A stretch of 64,000 nucleotides of DNA, taken from NCBI GenBank assembly GCA_022844165.1, contig JALHMH010000013.1:1-64000 (forward strand), read 5' to 3'. The position numbers and the translations under genes were made by a program. The stretch comes from Lysobacterales bacterium (GTDB taxonomy: Bacteria; Pseudomonadota; Gammaproteobacteria; Xanthomonadales; SZUA-5). Shown piece after piece: positions 46,801-56,200 of the stretch. The first letter of the stretch is position 1. Each line of letters begins with the position of its first letter. The notes under the pieces were generated by a model that saw nothing but the letters and a program-made list of their open reading frames with translations, had not been told where the DNA came from and searched no databases.

Positions 46801-48631
46801 AGAAGGCTCTGCCCTGGTTTGCCGCGGTGCCGGGCTGCCCGCGAACCAAACTGCGGAATTGCGCCTGACGGGCCAGATCAATGCCAACGGCACAGGCTCG
46901 GCGACAGCGACGCTCGCTTTGTCTTCCGCAACGCCTGACCCGGTTCCAGCCGACAATTCGGCCAGTGTCTCGATCACCGTAACGCCACCGCAGCCGCAAA
47001 CGGCTGACTTGTCGATCGTCAAGACCGATAGCGTTGATCCCGTTTTGTTTGCTGCACCCTTCAGCTATACATTGACCGTGCGCAATCTCGGGCCTACAGC
47101 GGCAGCCGGTGTTGTGATTCGCGACACACTGCCCTCTGGCGTGATTTTGGTTTCGGCCACTGGTCCTGGGCTCACCTGCACTGGCACCACAGCGATCGAA
47201 TGTCGCGCGAACGCGCCGTTACCGGCCAGTCAGATACTGACCGCTACCTTGCAGGTGACCGCGCCGACAACAGCTGGAACCGTGACCAACGAAGCGACCG
47301 TCAGCGCGACTACCGCCGATCCGCAGCCGAGCAACAATCGCGCAACGCAGGAAACCACGGTACGCGCCCCGGCCGACGACGATGCAGAAGAGGAAATCGA
47401 AGAAAACGTCAATCCGCTCGACCCGATTGCCAACGAAGCCGCGCGTCCCGTCGTGCAATTGTGCTCCGGAGCCAGCGGACAAGTTGCTGCATTCTGCAAT
47501 GCGCTATTGGGGCAAGCAGCAACCGGCAACGATGTCACCGATGCGGTGCGCGCTGTGTACCCTGAGGAAGTGCTCTCGCAATTCACATCGCTCAACCAAT
47601 TGTCGACCACGCAGTTCTTCAATGTCGATGCGCGAATGGCCGAGTTGCGGGGCGGCGGCGGTGGCTTCAGCCTTTCCGGGCTGACTGTCATCAATGGCAG
47701 CCAGGCAATTCCACTGAGCCTGTTCAGCGGATTGATCGATGATGAGCCTGAAATCGGCGGCGCCGGCGACTTGATCAGCCCGTGGGGGTTCTTTGCCAAC
47801 GGTACGGTCAGCAGGGGCGATCAGTCGATCCGGCCTGGCGAACGTGAGGTGGTGCAGGATTTCGATTCCGTCGGTGTAACCGCTGGCGTCGACTATCGAT
47901 ACAGCGCCCGTTTTGTGCTTGGCGCTGCGATCGGGTACAACCAATTCAGTTCGGGGCTGACCGATTCGGGCGCTCTGGACACCGATGGATTTACTCTGAC
48001 CGGGTATGGCTCGTATTACGTCAGCGACAAAGTCTATGTCGACTCGCGCGTCAGCTACGGCCGCGTGTCGTTAGACCAGACGCGGCGCATTCGCGCAACG
48101 TTGGGTAACTTCTCGGTCGACGACACCGCGAGCGGGCAGACCGATGCGACGCAACTCAGTTTCGCCACCAGTATCGGCTACCACATCAACCGGGCTGGAT
48201 GGACAATCACGCCGAATGCGTTCTTGCGGTATGTGCAAAGCGATGTCGATGCCTTTTCCGAACAGGGCAGCGCGTTTGCGGCACGCTTCAGCAGCCAGGA
48301 TGTGGACTCGCTTGTCTACGGCGTCGGCTTGCAGGTGAATCGCGCATTTAGCTTGGACAACGGGGTGTTGTTGCCCAGCTTCGATTTGACCTGGAATCAA
48401 GAAGCCAAAGCCGACGACACCGAGATCGGCGCCGCCTTCATCAACGGCGATGCGGGCGAAGCGTTTGTCCTCAGACCGGATACACCCGACCGTAGCTACG
48501 GTTCGGTTGGATTTGGGTTGGTTTACATCCTCGCGAACGGACGACAAGCTTACCTGCAATTCCGAGAGTCCATCGGCCAGGAAGGTCTGGACCGATCAAC
48601 GCTGAACTTTGGGGCACGCTTTGAGTTCTAA
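43895..48631 (+). CDS. Giant DUF11-repeat autotransporter
   Basis: 1578 aa. Signal peptide ending AQALAQA. The passenger is about ten tandem DUF11 (CARDB-like Ig) domains, each starting like NPDPVAVNANVDYTVNVSN or ADLSIVKTDSVDPV and holding GWTCT-type cysteine pairs. An acidic linker (DDDAEEEIEENVNPLDPIA) leads to a translocation domain (about residues 1290-1578) with beta strands ending LNFGARFEF, the aromatic end needed for BAM. It is a type Va adhesin-like surface protein. The stop codon TAA lies inside the right inverted repeat. Confidence 0.92.
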   Translation: MSPHWLRQALASLTLLLVTAQALAQADLAVTVSDNPDPVAVNANVDYTVNVSNAAASPSADGVNANIFYASALTPVPQPTPGWTCTGVNPINCALSGGSLAGGSSATPLVLRFQAPAAPQTVQISVTSLFTGSDINPANNTNITQSTQVIVAQANLNAAIVASTPTANVGTPLSFTTQISNLGPGNAPNTVVNGILSGPIQFSGFSTSPAWNCTFNANGGVVQCTYIAGSPTGTLANGVTASNIVINGVAGPGTGNAQLTMTPSSSAPDPSPGGATASIAVSNPPPPAVDLSLIQSVVGIQPIGRGQPFTFRLQVSNSTASNQQASGVSINDPLPAGISLQSFSGSNWSCTGSVVCSFGGTLAIGQAAPPLDLVVVYNLPVPTNGSSVTNVATVTGAEADPNVNNNTASAIANLRGTADVSVALTGPASVIAGSPFTTTLTASNSGPDDAANVSTSVTFSPVFTVDTVSGGAGWSCIAAGQNVSCTRSTFAVGSSVAATIGLLASSAGTGNSTATIDTSSFDPNTANNASALSTVVAAQNSSLALSMTDSADPVATGDEFDYVITVTNTGNIPQNNFTLVDTLPTQVSFRSFTGTGWTCTGTAIVNCSLPATLAPNASSNLRLRVRAESAGTASNQAQVSSAQSATSTSASESTLITANLALQFTNIATPSSVPVGGDISFALTVRNASPTADANGLVLINTLPPGVQFRNVDAPDWVCASQGQLVDCRRNTLARNAESLLTIVATVTSPGSLVNRAQLNANNLPTALVANAPFTVVPAPSGVDLVLELSDTPDPVTVGEVFELTSRIVNFGPQSATGLTLTIPLAAGVEGVGFSGAGWSCTFGTQAVCTLSSLAVDGQASVSVRVRSAQAGTVTHSASVTSQQIEATPSNNTDTETTTVQNIVVPPQSADLQLSASAPASAAAGTTVEISASLRNRGPGAASMVVLRTTPGGPLTLSAGSGTGFTCGAEGSALVCRGAGLPANQTAELRLTGQINANGTGSATATLALSSATPDPVPADNSASVSITVTPPQPQTADLSIVKTDSVDPVLFAAPFSYTLTVRNLGPTAAAGVVIRDTLPSGVILVSATGPGLTCTGTTAIECRANAPLPASQILTATLQVTAPTTAGTVTNEATVSATTADPQPSNNRATQETTVRAPADDDAEEEIEENVNPLDPIANEAARPVVQLCSGASGQVAAFCNALLGQAATGNDVTDAVRAVYPEEVLSQFTSLNQLSTTQFFNVDARMAELRGGGGGFSLSGLTVINGSQAIPLSLFSGLIDDEPEIGGAGDLISPWGFFANGTVSRGDQSIRPGEREVVQDFDSVGVTAGVDYRYSARFVLGAAIGYNQFSSGLTDSGALDTDGFTLTGYGSYYVSDKVYVDSRVSYGRVSLDQTRRIRATLGNFSVDDTASGQTDATQLSFATSIGYHINRAGWTITPNAFLRYVQSDVDAFSEQGSAFAARFSSQDVDSLVYGVGLQVNRAFSLDNGVLLPSFDLTWNQEAKADDTEIGAAFINGDAGEAFVLRPDTPDRSYGSVGFGLVYILANGRQAYLQFRESIGQEGLDRSTLNFGARFEF

Positions 48632-48769
48632 CACGTTGCTCAGAAGCGCACTTCTTGTGCGTTTCTCATGTCGCGAGTCCGGCACATGTGCGGACTCGCT
48701 CTCAATGGATCAAGCACTTACGTGTTCGACCCATGGTTCGCGCCCGAAGGCTGTTTCTCAACAGCCTGC
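48628..48769 (-). repeat. Structured repeat, right copy of an inverted pair
   Basis: 142 bp, the reverse complement of 43641-43797. It begins CTAACACGTTG, and its first TAA is the stop codon of the autotransporter. The hairpin stems are kept, with some paired changes in the GAGAAACGCAC...GTGCG stem. Confidence 0.8.
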
Positions 48770-48889
48770 CATAGCGCGAACGCACTTTCCTTCGCGCTTA
48801 CAAGTTGCCGTGGGATTGGTTTTGTCTAATGTGTCCTGCTCAATCGCGATATCACGTTGTCACGCAATAACCATAGTGGAGCCTGGGCC

Positions 48890-50878
48890 ATGTCCAAACT
48901 AACGTCGCACATCCGAACCACCGTGTTTGCGGCGATCGGCGTCGTTGCACTGGGGGCAGCGCCGCTGTACGCCAAACGCGTGGATCTGCCGCAAGGGGCT
49001 GTCACTGTCGATGAGCTGTACATCGTCGACTGTCTGTTGCCGGGGCAGGTGCGGCAACTCGGCGGCAACTTCACGTATTTGTCTGCGCGTCGTCCGCTCC
49101 GAACAACGGCGAAGGATTGCGCGATCCGTGGTGGCGAATATGTCGCCTTCGACCGTGCCAACTATGCGACCGCGCTCAAAGTTTGGCTGCCCGCCGCCAA
49201 GGAGGGCGACGTCGATGCCATGAACTACGTGGGCGAAATCTACGAACAGGGCCTGGGCGTCGAGCCCGATTATGCGATGGCAGCTCAGTGGTATCGGCGC
49301 GCAGCAGAAAAAGGCAGCTCTACCGCGATGATCAATCTTGGGAGTTTGTACGAAGGTGGAAAGGGCGTCGCCCAAGACATGACGCTTGCGATGAACTGGT
49401 ACCGTAAGGCCTCCGGTCTGGAAGGCGCCACCCTGGAAGTCGTCACGGACGAGCAACGCTCGCAGCGCGAGGCAGACGCCGTCGAACTGGATCGTCTGCG
49501 CAGCGAAGTCGACAACTTGCGTCAACAACTTGGCAAAGCCAGGGCGTCGCTGTCGGCACGCGAGCAAGAACTGAATCACTCGAAGTCCGCGCTTGATCAG
49601 GCGCGGGCGTCCCTGGCCGCTGCCGCGGCAGATCGCCAGAGGGCCAGCAAGGCGCAGGCGCAGATTGCAGAACTCGAACGCAAAATTGCCGATCAACAGC
49701 GCGATGTTGAGAGCTCCCGAAGCGAAACCGAAGACTTGCTCGCAAAAATGGGCGTAGCGGCAAGCGACCGAGGCCCGGCGCCCCCGGGTACATCGCCGAA
49801 GATTCAGGTTCTTGCACCGAAACTTGTCGCCACCAGAAGCGGCGTTCTTGCCGCGCCACTATTGGCGGCGGTACCAACGTACCAAATCGTCGGCCGCGTC
49901 TACCCGGCCGAATCGATCAAAGCCCTGAAAATCAATGATCGCGACATGCGTGCAAGTATCGATGCCGACGGCTTGTTTCAGGTCGATATCGATATCGTCG
50001 GCAATGATGTTCCGGTTGAGATTCAGGCGATCACCAACGACGGATTGAGTGCGGTACAGAGCTTCTTGATCACACGGGAACGTGGCCCTTCGTCCGTCGC
50101 GCAGAAGCGCATCACGAGCAAGCTGTTTCAGCGTCGGATGCGCAACGATCTTGGCAACTACTACGCGCTTGTCGTAGGCAATGATCAATACGGCGCTTTT
50201 CCTGCGCTCAGTACGGCCGTGGCCGATGCGAACGCTGTTTCTGCTCAGCTGCGGGATCGCTACGGGTACAAGGTCTCCACGCTGACCAATGCTGGGCGCG
50301 AGGTCATCATCGCCAAGCTGGCCGAGTTAACAATGGCGATGACCAAGAATGACAACCTGCTGATTTATTTTGCCGGCCACGGCCAGATTGATGGCAGTCA
50401 GCGTGGCTATTGGATTCCCGTGGATGGTCGCAGCGACGACCCGTCCAGCTGGATCGGCAACGATCAGATCAGCGATTACATTGGCGCTTCAGCGGCCAAA
50501 CACGTCTTGGTCGTGGCCGATTCCTGCTATTCGGGAACTTTGAGCGGAAATTCGATCCGCCCAATCCCGATTGATGCAAAAGAAGAAGACCTGTTGTTCA
50601 TTTCGCGCGTCAAGGCACGCACCGTCATTACTTCAGGCGGGCTGCAGCCCGTACTGGACGACGGCGGTAGCGGACACTCGATTTTCGCCCATGCATTTCT
50701 GACAGCGCTTAAGCAGACCGAAGGATTATCCGAAGGTTATCGCCTCTTCGAGAACCTGAGCGAATTGGTCGGTCAGCGCTCTGCAGTCGCGAGGTTGCCA
50801 CAGCGTCCGCAGTACTCAGCTCTGCGTCACGCCGGTCACGAGGGTAGCGAGTTCTTTTTCCTGCCGAAGGACGCCTGA
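48890..50878 (+). CDS. Exported caspase-like (C14) protein with Sel1 repeats and coiled coil
   Basis: 662 aa from the ATG at 48890, with GGAG 8 nt upstream and a signal peptide (TTVFAAIGVVALGAAPLYA). Two Sel1 repeats (AMNYVGEIYEQGLGVEPDYA; AMINLGSLYEGGKGVAQDMT), a coiled coil (about 190-290: LDRLRSEVDNLRQQLGKARA onwards), a beta domain, then a caspase-like domain with His in LLIYFAGHGQIDG and Cys in VLVVADSCYSGTLSG. The active dyad appears intact. Bacterial C14 peptidases of this kind are linked to signalling or regulated proteolysis; location outside the cytoplasm is unusual. It is next to the DUF11 autotransporter on the same strand. Confidence 0.9.
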   Translation: MSKLTSHIRTTVFAAIGVVALGAAPLYAKRVDLPQGAVTVDELYIVDCLLPGQVRQLGGNFTYLSARRPLRTTAKDCAIRGGEYVAFDRANYATALKVWLPAAKEGDVDAMNYVGEIYEQGLGVEPDYAMAAQWYRRAAEKGSSTAMINLGSLYEGGKGVAQDMTLAMNWYRKASGLEGATLEVVTDEQRSQREADAVELDRLRSEVDNLRQQLGKARASLSAREQELNHSKSALDQARASLAAAAADRQRASKAQAQIAELERKIADQQRDVESSRSETEDLLAKMGVAASDRGPAPPGTSPKIQVLAPKLVATRSGVLAAPLLAAVPTYQIVGRVYPAESIKALKINDRDMRASIDADGLFQVDIDIVGNDVPVEIQAITNDGLSAVQSFLITRERGPSSVAQKRITSKLFQRRMRNDLGNYYALVVGNDQYGAFPALSTAVADANAVSAQLRDRYGYKVSTLTNAGREVIIAKLAELTMAMTKNDNLLIYFAGHGQIDGSQRGYWIPVDGRSDDPSSWIGNDQISDYIGASAAKHVLVVADSCYSGTLSGNSIRPIPIDAKEEDLLFISRVKARTVITSGGLQPVLDDGGSGHSIFAHAFLTALKQTEGLSEGYRLFENLSELVGQRSAVARLPQRPQYSALRHAGHEGSEFFFLPKDA

Positions 50879-50891
50879 ATCACAGGACACG

Positions 50892-50909
50892 CAGCACGAA
50901 CGCGTGCTG
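50892..50909 (+). terminator. Hairpin after caspase-like gene
   Basis: CAGCACG-AACG-CGTGCTG, a 7-bp stem 14 nt after the stop codon. No T tract follows, so it is a weak candidate. Confidence 0.35.
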
Positions 50910-51054
50910 TACCGGAAAATCCAAGGTCGCGCATCTGGAATGAGCACATCCCAACGAGCAGGCGCTCATCGGGTGTGAATACTGCGAGTCTGTCGACACG
51001 ACGATGTGCGTGCGAGCCTAAAACGCGAATACAGTCTTGGCAGTCGAGATGCGA

Positions 51055-51411
51055 CTACTTGACGTTCTTTGGATCCAGATCGCCAACTTTGGATTTCTGC
51101 GCTGCGAAGTAGGCTGAGAGGTCCTTGATGTCTTGATCGCTCAGGGCTTGCGCGAATCCGAGCATGATCGCGTTCTCGCGCTCGCCCGAGCGGTAGGCTC
51201 TCATCGCATGCTCAAGATAGTCTGCATACTGCCCAGCGATGATTGGATATTGCGGATCTCCAACGCCGTTGCCGTCAACACCGTGACAAGCCTGGCAAGT
51301 CTTGGACAACTCTAAGCCGCGGCCGGCATTGCCTGAGGCAAGCGCATGGCCGGACAACAGCACGCCAAGCACAAGAATGACCGCGTGGGATTTCATAGTG
51401 GTAGCACTCAT
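51055..51411 (-). CDS. Small periplasmic c-type cytochrome (class I)
   Basis: 118 aa. Signal peptide ending GHALASG. One haem-binding CQACHG motif and the C-terminal axial-ligand region (ENAIMLGFAQALSDQDIKDL), typical of cytochrome c553/c4-like single-haem proteins. Its ATG overlaps the stop of the upstream cytochrome gene (ATGA), so the two form an operon. It carries electrons in the periplasm; partners are not encoded nearby. Confidence 0.93.
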   Translation of the reverse strand: MSATTMKSHAVILVLGVLLSGHALASGNAGRGLELSKTCQACHGVDGNGVGDPQYPIIAGQYADYLEHAMRAYRSGERENAIMLGFAQALSDQDIKDLSAYFAAQKSKVGDLDPKNVK

Positions 51412-51728
51412 GGGTTGGGCGTGTTGGCGAGGTAGGCTGCAATGTCGGCAATGTCTTGCTCGCTCAAGCTTTGCGCTTGCGCCACCATAGTAGGGTGTTT
51501 ACGCGTTTCGGCCTGATAAGCTTTGAGTGCGGTCACCAAATATTCGTAATTTTGACCAGCTATCCGCGGAACGTGATAGTGGGGGTAAACGTTGCGATAA
51601 CCTGTAATGCCATGGCAACCGGTGCAGGTGTAAGCCTTCGTTTTTCCGGCCACCGGATCGCCCTTAGACTGCGCCACGACAGGCGTTCCAGCCATCAGAG
51701 CCAACATCACGATACTGACTAACCTCAT
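51408..51728 (-). CDS. Small periplasmic c-type cytochrome (class I)
   Basis: 106 aa from the ATG at 51728, with a signal peptide (VSIVMLALMAGTPVVAQ). Single haem site CTGCHG and PTMVAQAQSLSEQDIADIAA with the Met ligand. First gene of a two-cytochrome operon. The pair together resembles a split diheme cytochrome c4: each half carries a single CxxCH with similar spacing. The longer frame up to 52022 is a shadow. Confidence 0.92.
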   Translation of the reverse strand: MRLVSIVMLALMAGTPVVAQSKGDPVAGKTKAYTCTGCHGITGYRNVYPHYHVPRIAGQNYEYLVTALKAYQAETRKHPTMVAQAQSLSEQDIADIAAYLANTPNP

Positions 51729-52013
51729 TGAGTATCCCCACATTCTCGAAAGCGTAACGACGGCCGGACGACAGCCGATCAATCGCACAAGTATGCCGTG
51801 GCTCGTTGGCCCGGTCCATGCCTCACATCCACTTGATGTAAGGAGATCAATATTGGCGACGACCTCCAATCTTGAATGAACGGCAGCGTAGGCGATGACC
51901 TTTGGCCCGCGTTGTTCCGGTTTCAACAGCCAATAGTACTTGCATGACTTTCGGGCCTGAGACTTCGTGCATTGGTGTCTTAGTCTACCAACACACTTAT
52001 TAGACCAATCAAA

Positions 52014-53102
52014 ATGAAACAACTTCGTACATTGGCGATCGCCGCAACCACGGTGCTGGCGCTATCCCTGGCGGCGTGCAAGAGGCCGGATTCTAAAGAC
52101 GACAGTGAAAGCAAAGAGAACATCAAGGTCCCCGTCGAGGTGGCGACAGCCGTTCGCTCGCCGGTGACCGCCGCGTTCCAGGGCACCTCTAATCTGGTTG
52201 CAGAGGCGGAATCGGAGGTCGCCGCCAAGACCAGCGGCGTCGTCATGGAGATTTTCGTCGAAGAGGGCGACTTGGTTCGTGCCGGCCAGGTGCTCGCGAG
52301 ACTCGATTCCGATCGCCAGCGTCTGTCGCTGAAGCAATCGGAGGCTAACCTTCGAAAATTGGAGAACGACTACCAGCGGCAACAGGAGATGTTCAACCGC
52401 AAGCTCATTTCTCAGGACGTGTTCGATCGGTCGCGATTCGATCTTGATACGCAACGGGCCGCATTCGACATGAGCAAGCTGGAATTGTCCTACGCCGAGA
52501 TACGCGCTCCTATTGAGGGTGTCGTCAGCCGGCGCGATGTGAAGGTGGGCAATCTGATCCAGATCAACCAGACGCTGTTTAAGATCGACGACTTCGACCC
52601 CCTTGAAGCCGTCATCAACGTTCCCGAACGCGAGATGCGCCTGATCGCCGCCGATCAACCTGTGCAGATGTTGGTCGATGCCCTGCCCGGCCAGGTGTTT
52701 GTTGGCGGCGTCGCACGGGTCTCGCCAGTGGTCGATGCCACGACAGGCACGTTCCGCGTCATCGCTCAGTTTCGCGATGAGTCCAAGACCTTGCGTTCAG
52801 GCATGTTCGGACGTGTTCGGATCGTTTACGACCAGCGCAACGACGCGCTTGTCGTGCCGCGCGCCGCGCTCATAGGCGACGACCAGGATGCGGCGCTTTT
52901 CGTCGTCGATGGCGACACCGCCAAGCGGCGCAAAGTCACATTGGGGTATTCCGATAACGGCAAGGTGGAAGTGATCGATGGTGTATCGGAGGGCGAGATG
53001 GTCGTCACCCTGGGCCAGGCGGCGCTTCGCGACGGTGTTAAGGTCGAAGTGATCAATGCCCCGGCTTCGGCCGTCGCCACATCGACCACGCCGGGTACCT
53101 GA
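52014..53102 (+). CDS. RND efflux periplasmic adaptor (membrane fusion protein), lipoprotein
   Basis: 362 aa. Lipobox LALSLAAC at about residue 23. Lipoyl/hairpin/beta-barrel order: VAAKTSGVVMEIFVEEGDLV, a coiled-coil hairpin (SEANLRKLENDYQRQQEMFN), then LSYAEIRAPIEGVVSRRDVK and the membrane-proximal domain. It links the RND pumps encoded by the next two genes to an outer-membrane channel. No TolC-like gene lies in the window. Confidence 0.95.
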   Translation: MKQLRTLAIAATTVLALSLAACKRPDSKDDSESKENIKVPVEVATAVRSPVTAAFQGTSNLVAEAESEVAAKTSGVVMEIFVEEGDLVRAGQVLARLDSDRQRLSLKQSEANLRKLENDYQRQQEMFNRKLISQDVFDRSRFDLDTQRAAFDMSKLELSYAEIRAPIEGVVSRRDVKVGNLIQINQTLFKIDDFDPLEAVINVPEREMRLIAADQPVQMLVDALPGQVFVGGVARVSPVVDATTGTFRVIAQFRDESKTLRSGMFGRVRIVYDQRNDALVVPRAALIGDDQDAALFVVDGDTAKRRKVTLGYSDNGKVEVIDGVSEGEMVVTLGQAALRDGVKVEVINAPASAVATSTTPGT

Positions 53103-53238
53103 CGCGGCTAAGCGCACCTCCGGCGTTGGGCACATTCGCCTTGCGCCATTTGTGTCTGGCAATCGCCGTGCCGTTGGCGAGTGCTGAATTCGTTGCGTCC
53201 CGCCAGAGCGGGAATGATCTGAACCAGAAGGTAAGCCC

Positions 53239-56200
53239 ATGAACGTCGTCCAGTTCGCCGTCAATCGCCGTGTCACGATCGCGATGTTCACTATCATGCT
53301 TGTGCTCTTCGGCTTGATCGGCTTATCGCGGTTAAACGTCAATTTGTTGCCGGATCTATCGTATCCGACGCTCACCGTGCGTACCGAATATCAGGGCGCC
53401 GCACCGGCAGAAATCGAGAATCTGATCAGCGAACCGCTGGAAGAGCAGCTGGGCGTGGTCAAGAATCTCAAACGCATCCGCTCGGTTTCGCGAACCGGCC
53501 AGTCGGACGTGATCCTGGAGTTCTCCTGGGGCACGGACATGGATTCGGCCAGCCTTGATGTCCGGGAAAAACTCGAACTGATCCAGTTACCCCTGGAAGC
53601 CAATCAACCCTTGTTGTTGCGCTTCGATCCATCGACGGAACCGGTTCTGCGATATTCGCTTGCTGCAAAAGCGCAAGACAGCGCATCCCTTTTTGAACTG
53701 CGCCGTTACGCCGAAGAGGACTTAAAGAAGCGCCTGGAACCGGTGGAGGGTGTGGCGGCGGTCAAGGTCTCCGGCGGATTGGAAGACGAAATCCAGGTTG
53801 AGATCGATCAAAATCGGCTCAAGCAGCTGAATCTTGACGTCAGCGTCGTCATCGAACGGCTTCGCGCAGAGAACATCAACATTTCCAGCGGGCGCCTGGA
53901 TGAGGCCAATCAGCGCTTCCTCGTTCGCACCATCAACCAGTTTGAAACGCTAGAGCGCATGGGCGAGATGCTTGTCAGCACACAGGGTGTGCCGGTGAAA
54001 CTCAAAGACATCGCCAACGTTCGTCAAGGTAGTAAGGAGCGCCAAGCCATCATTCGCAGCGATGGCAAAGAAGCCGTCGAAATAGCACTCTACAAGGAAG
54101 GAGATGCGAACACGGTGACGGTGGCGGACGGCGTAGAGCGGGCGCTGGAACGGCTCAAGGATCAGATCCCCGCAGGTGCCACGCTGGTCAAGATCGACGA
54201 CCAGTCTTTGTTCATTCGCAGTTCGATCAAAGAGGTGGTTGAAGCCGCATTGATCGGCGGGCTGCTGTCGATTCTGCTGATTTATCTGTTCCTGGGACAG
54301 GCGTGGGCAACCTTCGTGATCGCGTTGTCGCTGCCAGTTTCGATCATTACGACTTTCTTCTTCATGCTGCAGTTCGATATCAATTTGAACGTGATGTCGC
54401 TGGGTGGCATCGCGCTGGCCACCGGCATGGTTGTCGACAACGCCATTGTCGTGCTCGAGAACATTCGCCGGTTACGCGAAGAGGGATTGAGCGCGCTGGA
54501 CGCCACGGTGCAAGGCACCAGTCAAGTCGGCATGGCCATCAGCGCCTCGACGTTCACGCATATTGCCGTGTTCTTACCCTTGGTCTTCGTGGAAGGCATC
54601 GCTGGCCAGTTGTTTGGCGACCAGGCTTTGACCATCACCTTTGCGATGCTGATCTCGCTGATGGTCGCGATCACACTCATTCCGATGTTGTCTTCGCTCG
54701 GCGAACCCGGCGAGCGCGCTGTAAAAATCGAAGAGCCAGCGGCGACGACAGCACACACGCCACATTGGTTGCTGGCAAACACGCCAGTTGTGAACGATAT
54801 GCGGCTGCTTTTGTTCCCGCTGTGGCTGCTGCTGTTCGTCCTACGTTTGATCTTCATGATCGTACGTCGAGTCGCGTTTGCGGTTGCGAAGTTCGCGCAC
54901 GTACTCTGGCGGCTATTGGCAGCGGTCGCAACTCGTGTGCTGCAGCCGCTGGCCAAAATCACCATGACCGGGTTCGAACGTATCACTCGCGGCTACAACT
55001 GGCTGTTACCCTGGTCACTCCGAAATCCGGCAACCGTTCTGGGCATCGCGTTGCTCAGTGGCGCTCTGAGCGTAGCGATCGTGCCGCGCCTTGGGCTTGA
55101 GCTGATTCCGGAATTTGCGCAGGGCCAGTTGCAGGTCGATATCAAATTGCCAGTCGGTACGCCGCTCGCTCGTACCGACCAGGTCATCACCGATTTACAA
55201 ACTCAGGCGCTGACCGTTTCAGGTGTGAAGCAGATCTTCGCAACGGCCGGCACCGGTGCGCGACTGGACGCTAACCCAACCGAATCGGGCGAAAACATCG
55301 GCAAACTCCTGGTTTCGCTGAACCCAGGCACACCGCGCTCGGCAGAACCCGGAATTATCGAAGGCTTACGCGCGTTCACTGACCGTCTGCCCGGTTCCGA
55401 GACCAAATTCAGCCGCCCGCAGTTGTTTGCTTTCGACACGCCGCTCGAAGTTGAGATCGTCGGCTACGACTTGGCACAACTGAAAATTGCAAGCGAGCGC
55501 ATCGCTTCCAAAATGCGCCAAGACCCCATTTTCGCAGACGTCAAGAACTCGCAAGAACAAGGTGCGCCAGAGCTGCGCGTGTACTTCGATCAAGACAAAA
55601 TCGCAGCGCTCGGCCTGACCACCCGGCAGGTGGCCGACCAGGTTGTGCGCAAAGTGCGTGGCGAAGTTGCGACGCGCTTTTCGCTGCGAGATCGGAAAAT
55701 CGATGTCCTGGTGCGCGCAACCGAAACCGACCGCGATTCTGTCGAAGCTGTCCGGCGTCTGATCGTTAATCCAACCAGTACCAATCCAGTACCTCTCGAT
55801 GCCGTTGCGCGCATCGACATTACCCAAGGCCCGGCTGAAATCCGACGCAGCGACCAGGAGCGCGTTGCGGTGATTTCTGCAAGTTTGCGTGGCGATTTGG
55901 GCAGCGCGGCGCGCGCCGCGCAGGCGATTGTCGATGCCGAAAACCTGCCGCCGGGCACTGCGGCCAAAGTTGCTGGCCAAAGTGAAGATCTCGACACTTC
56001 CTTTCGTTCTTTGTTGTTGGCCCTGGCACTGGCGGTGTTCATGGTGTACCTCGTGATGGCCTCACAATTCGAGTCGCTGCTGCATCCGTTCATCATCTTG
56101 TTTTCAGTGCCTTTGGCGCTGGTTGGCGCCATTTTGAGCCTTTGGGTCACGGGCACCGCGCTGTCGATCATCGTCTTCATTGGCCTGATCATGCTGGTCG

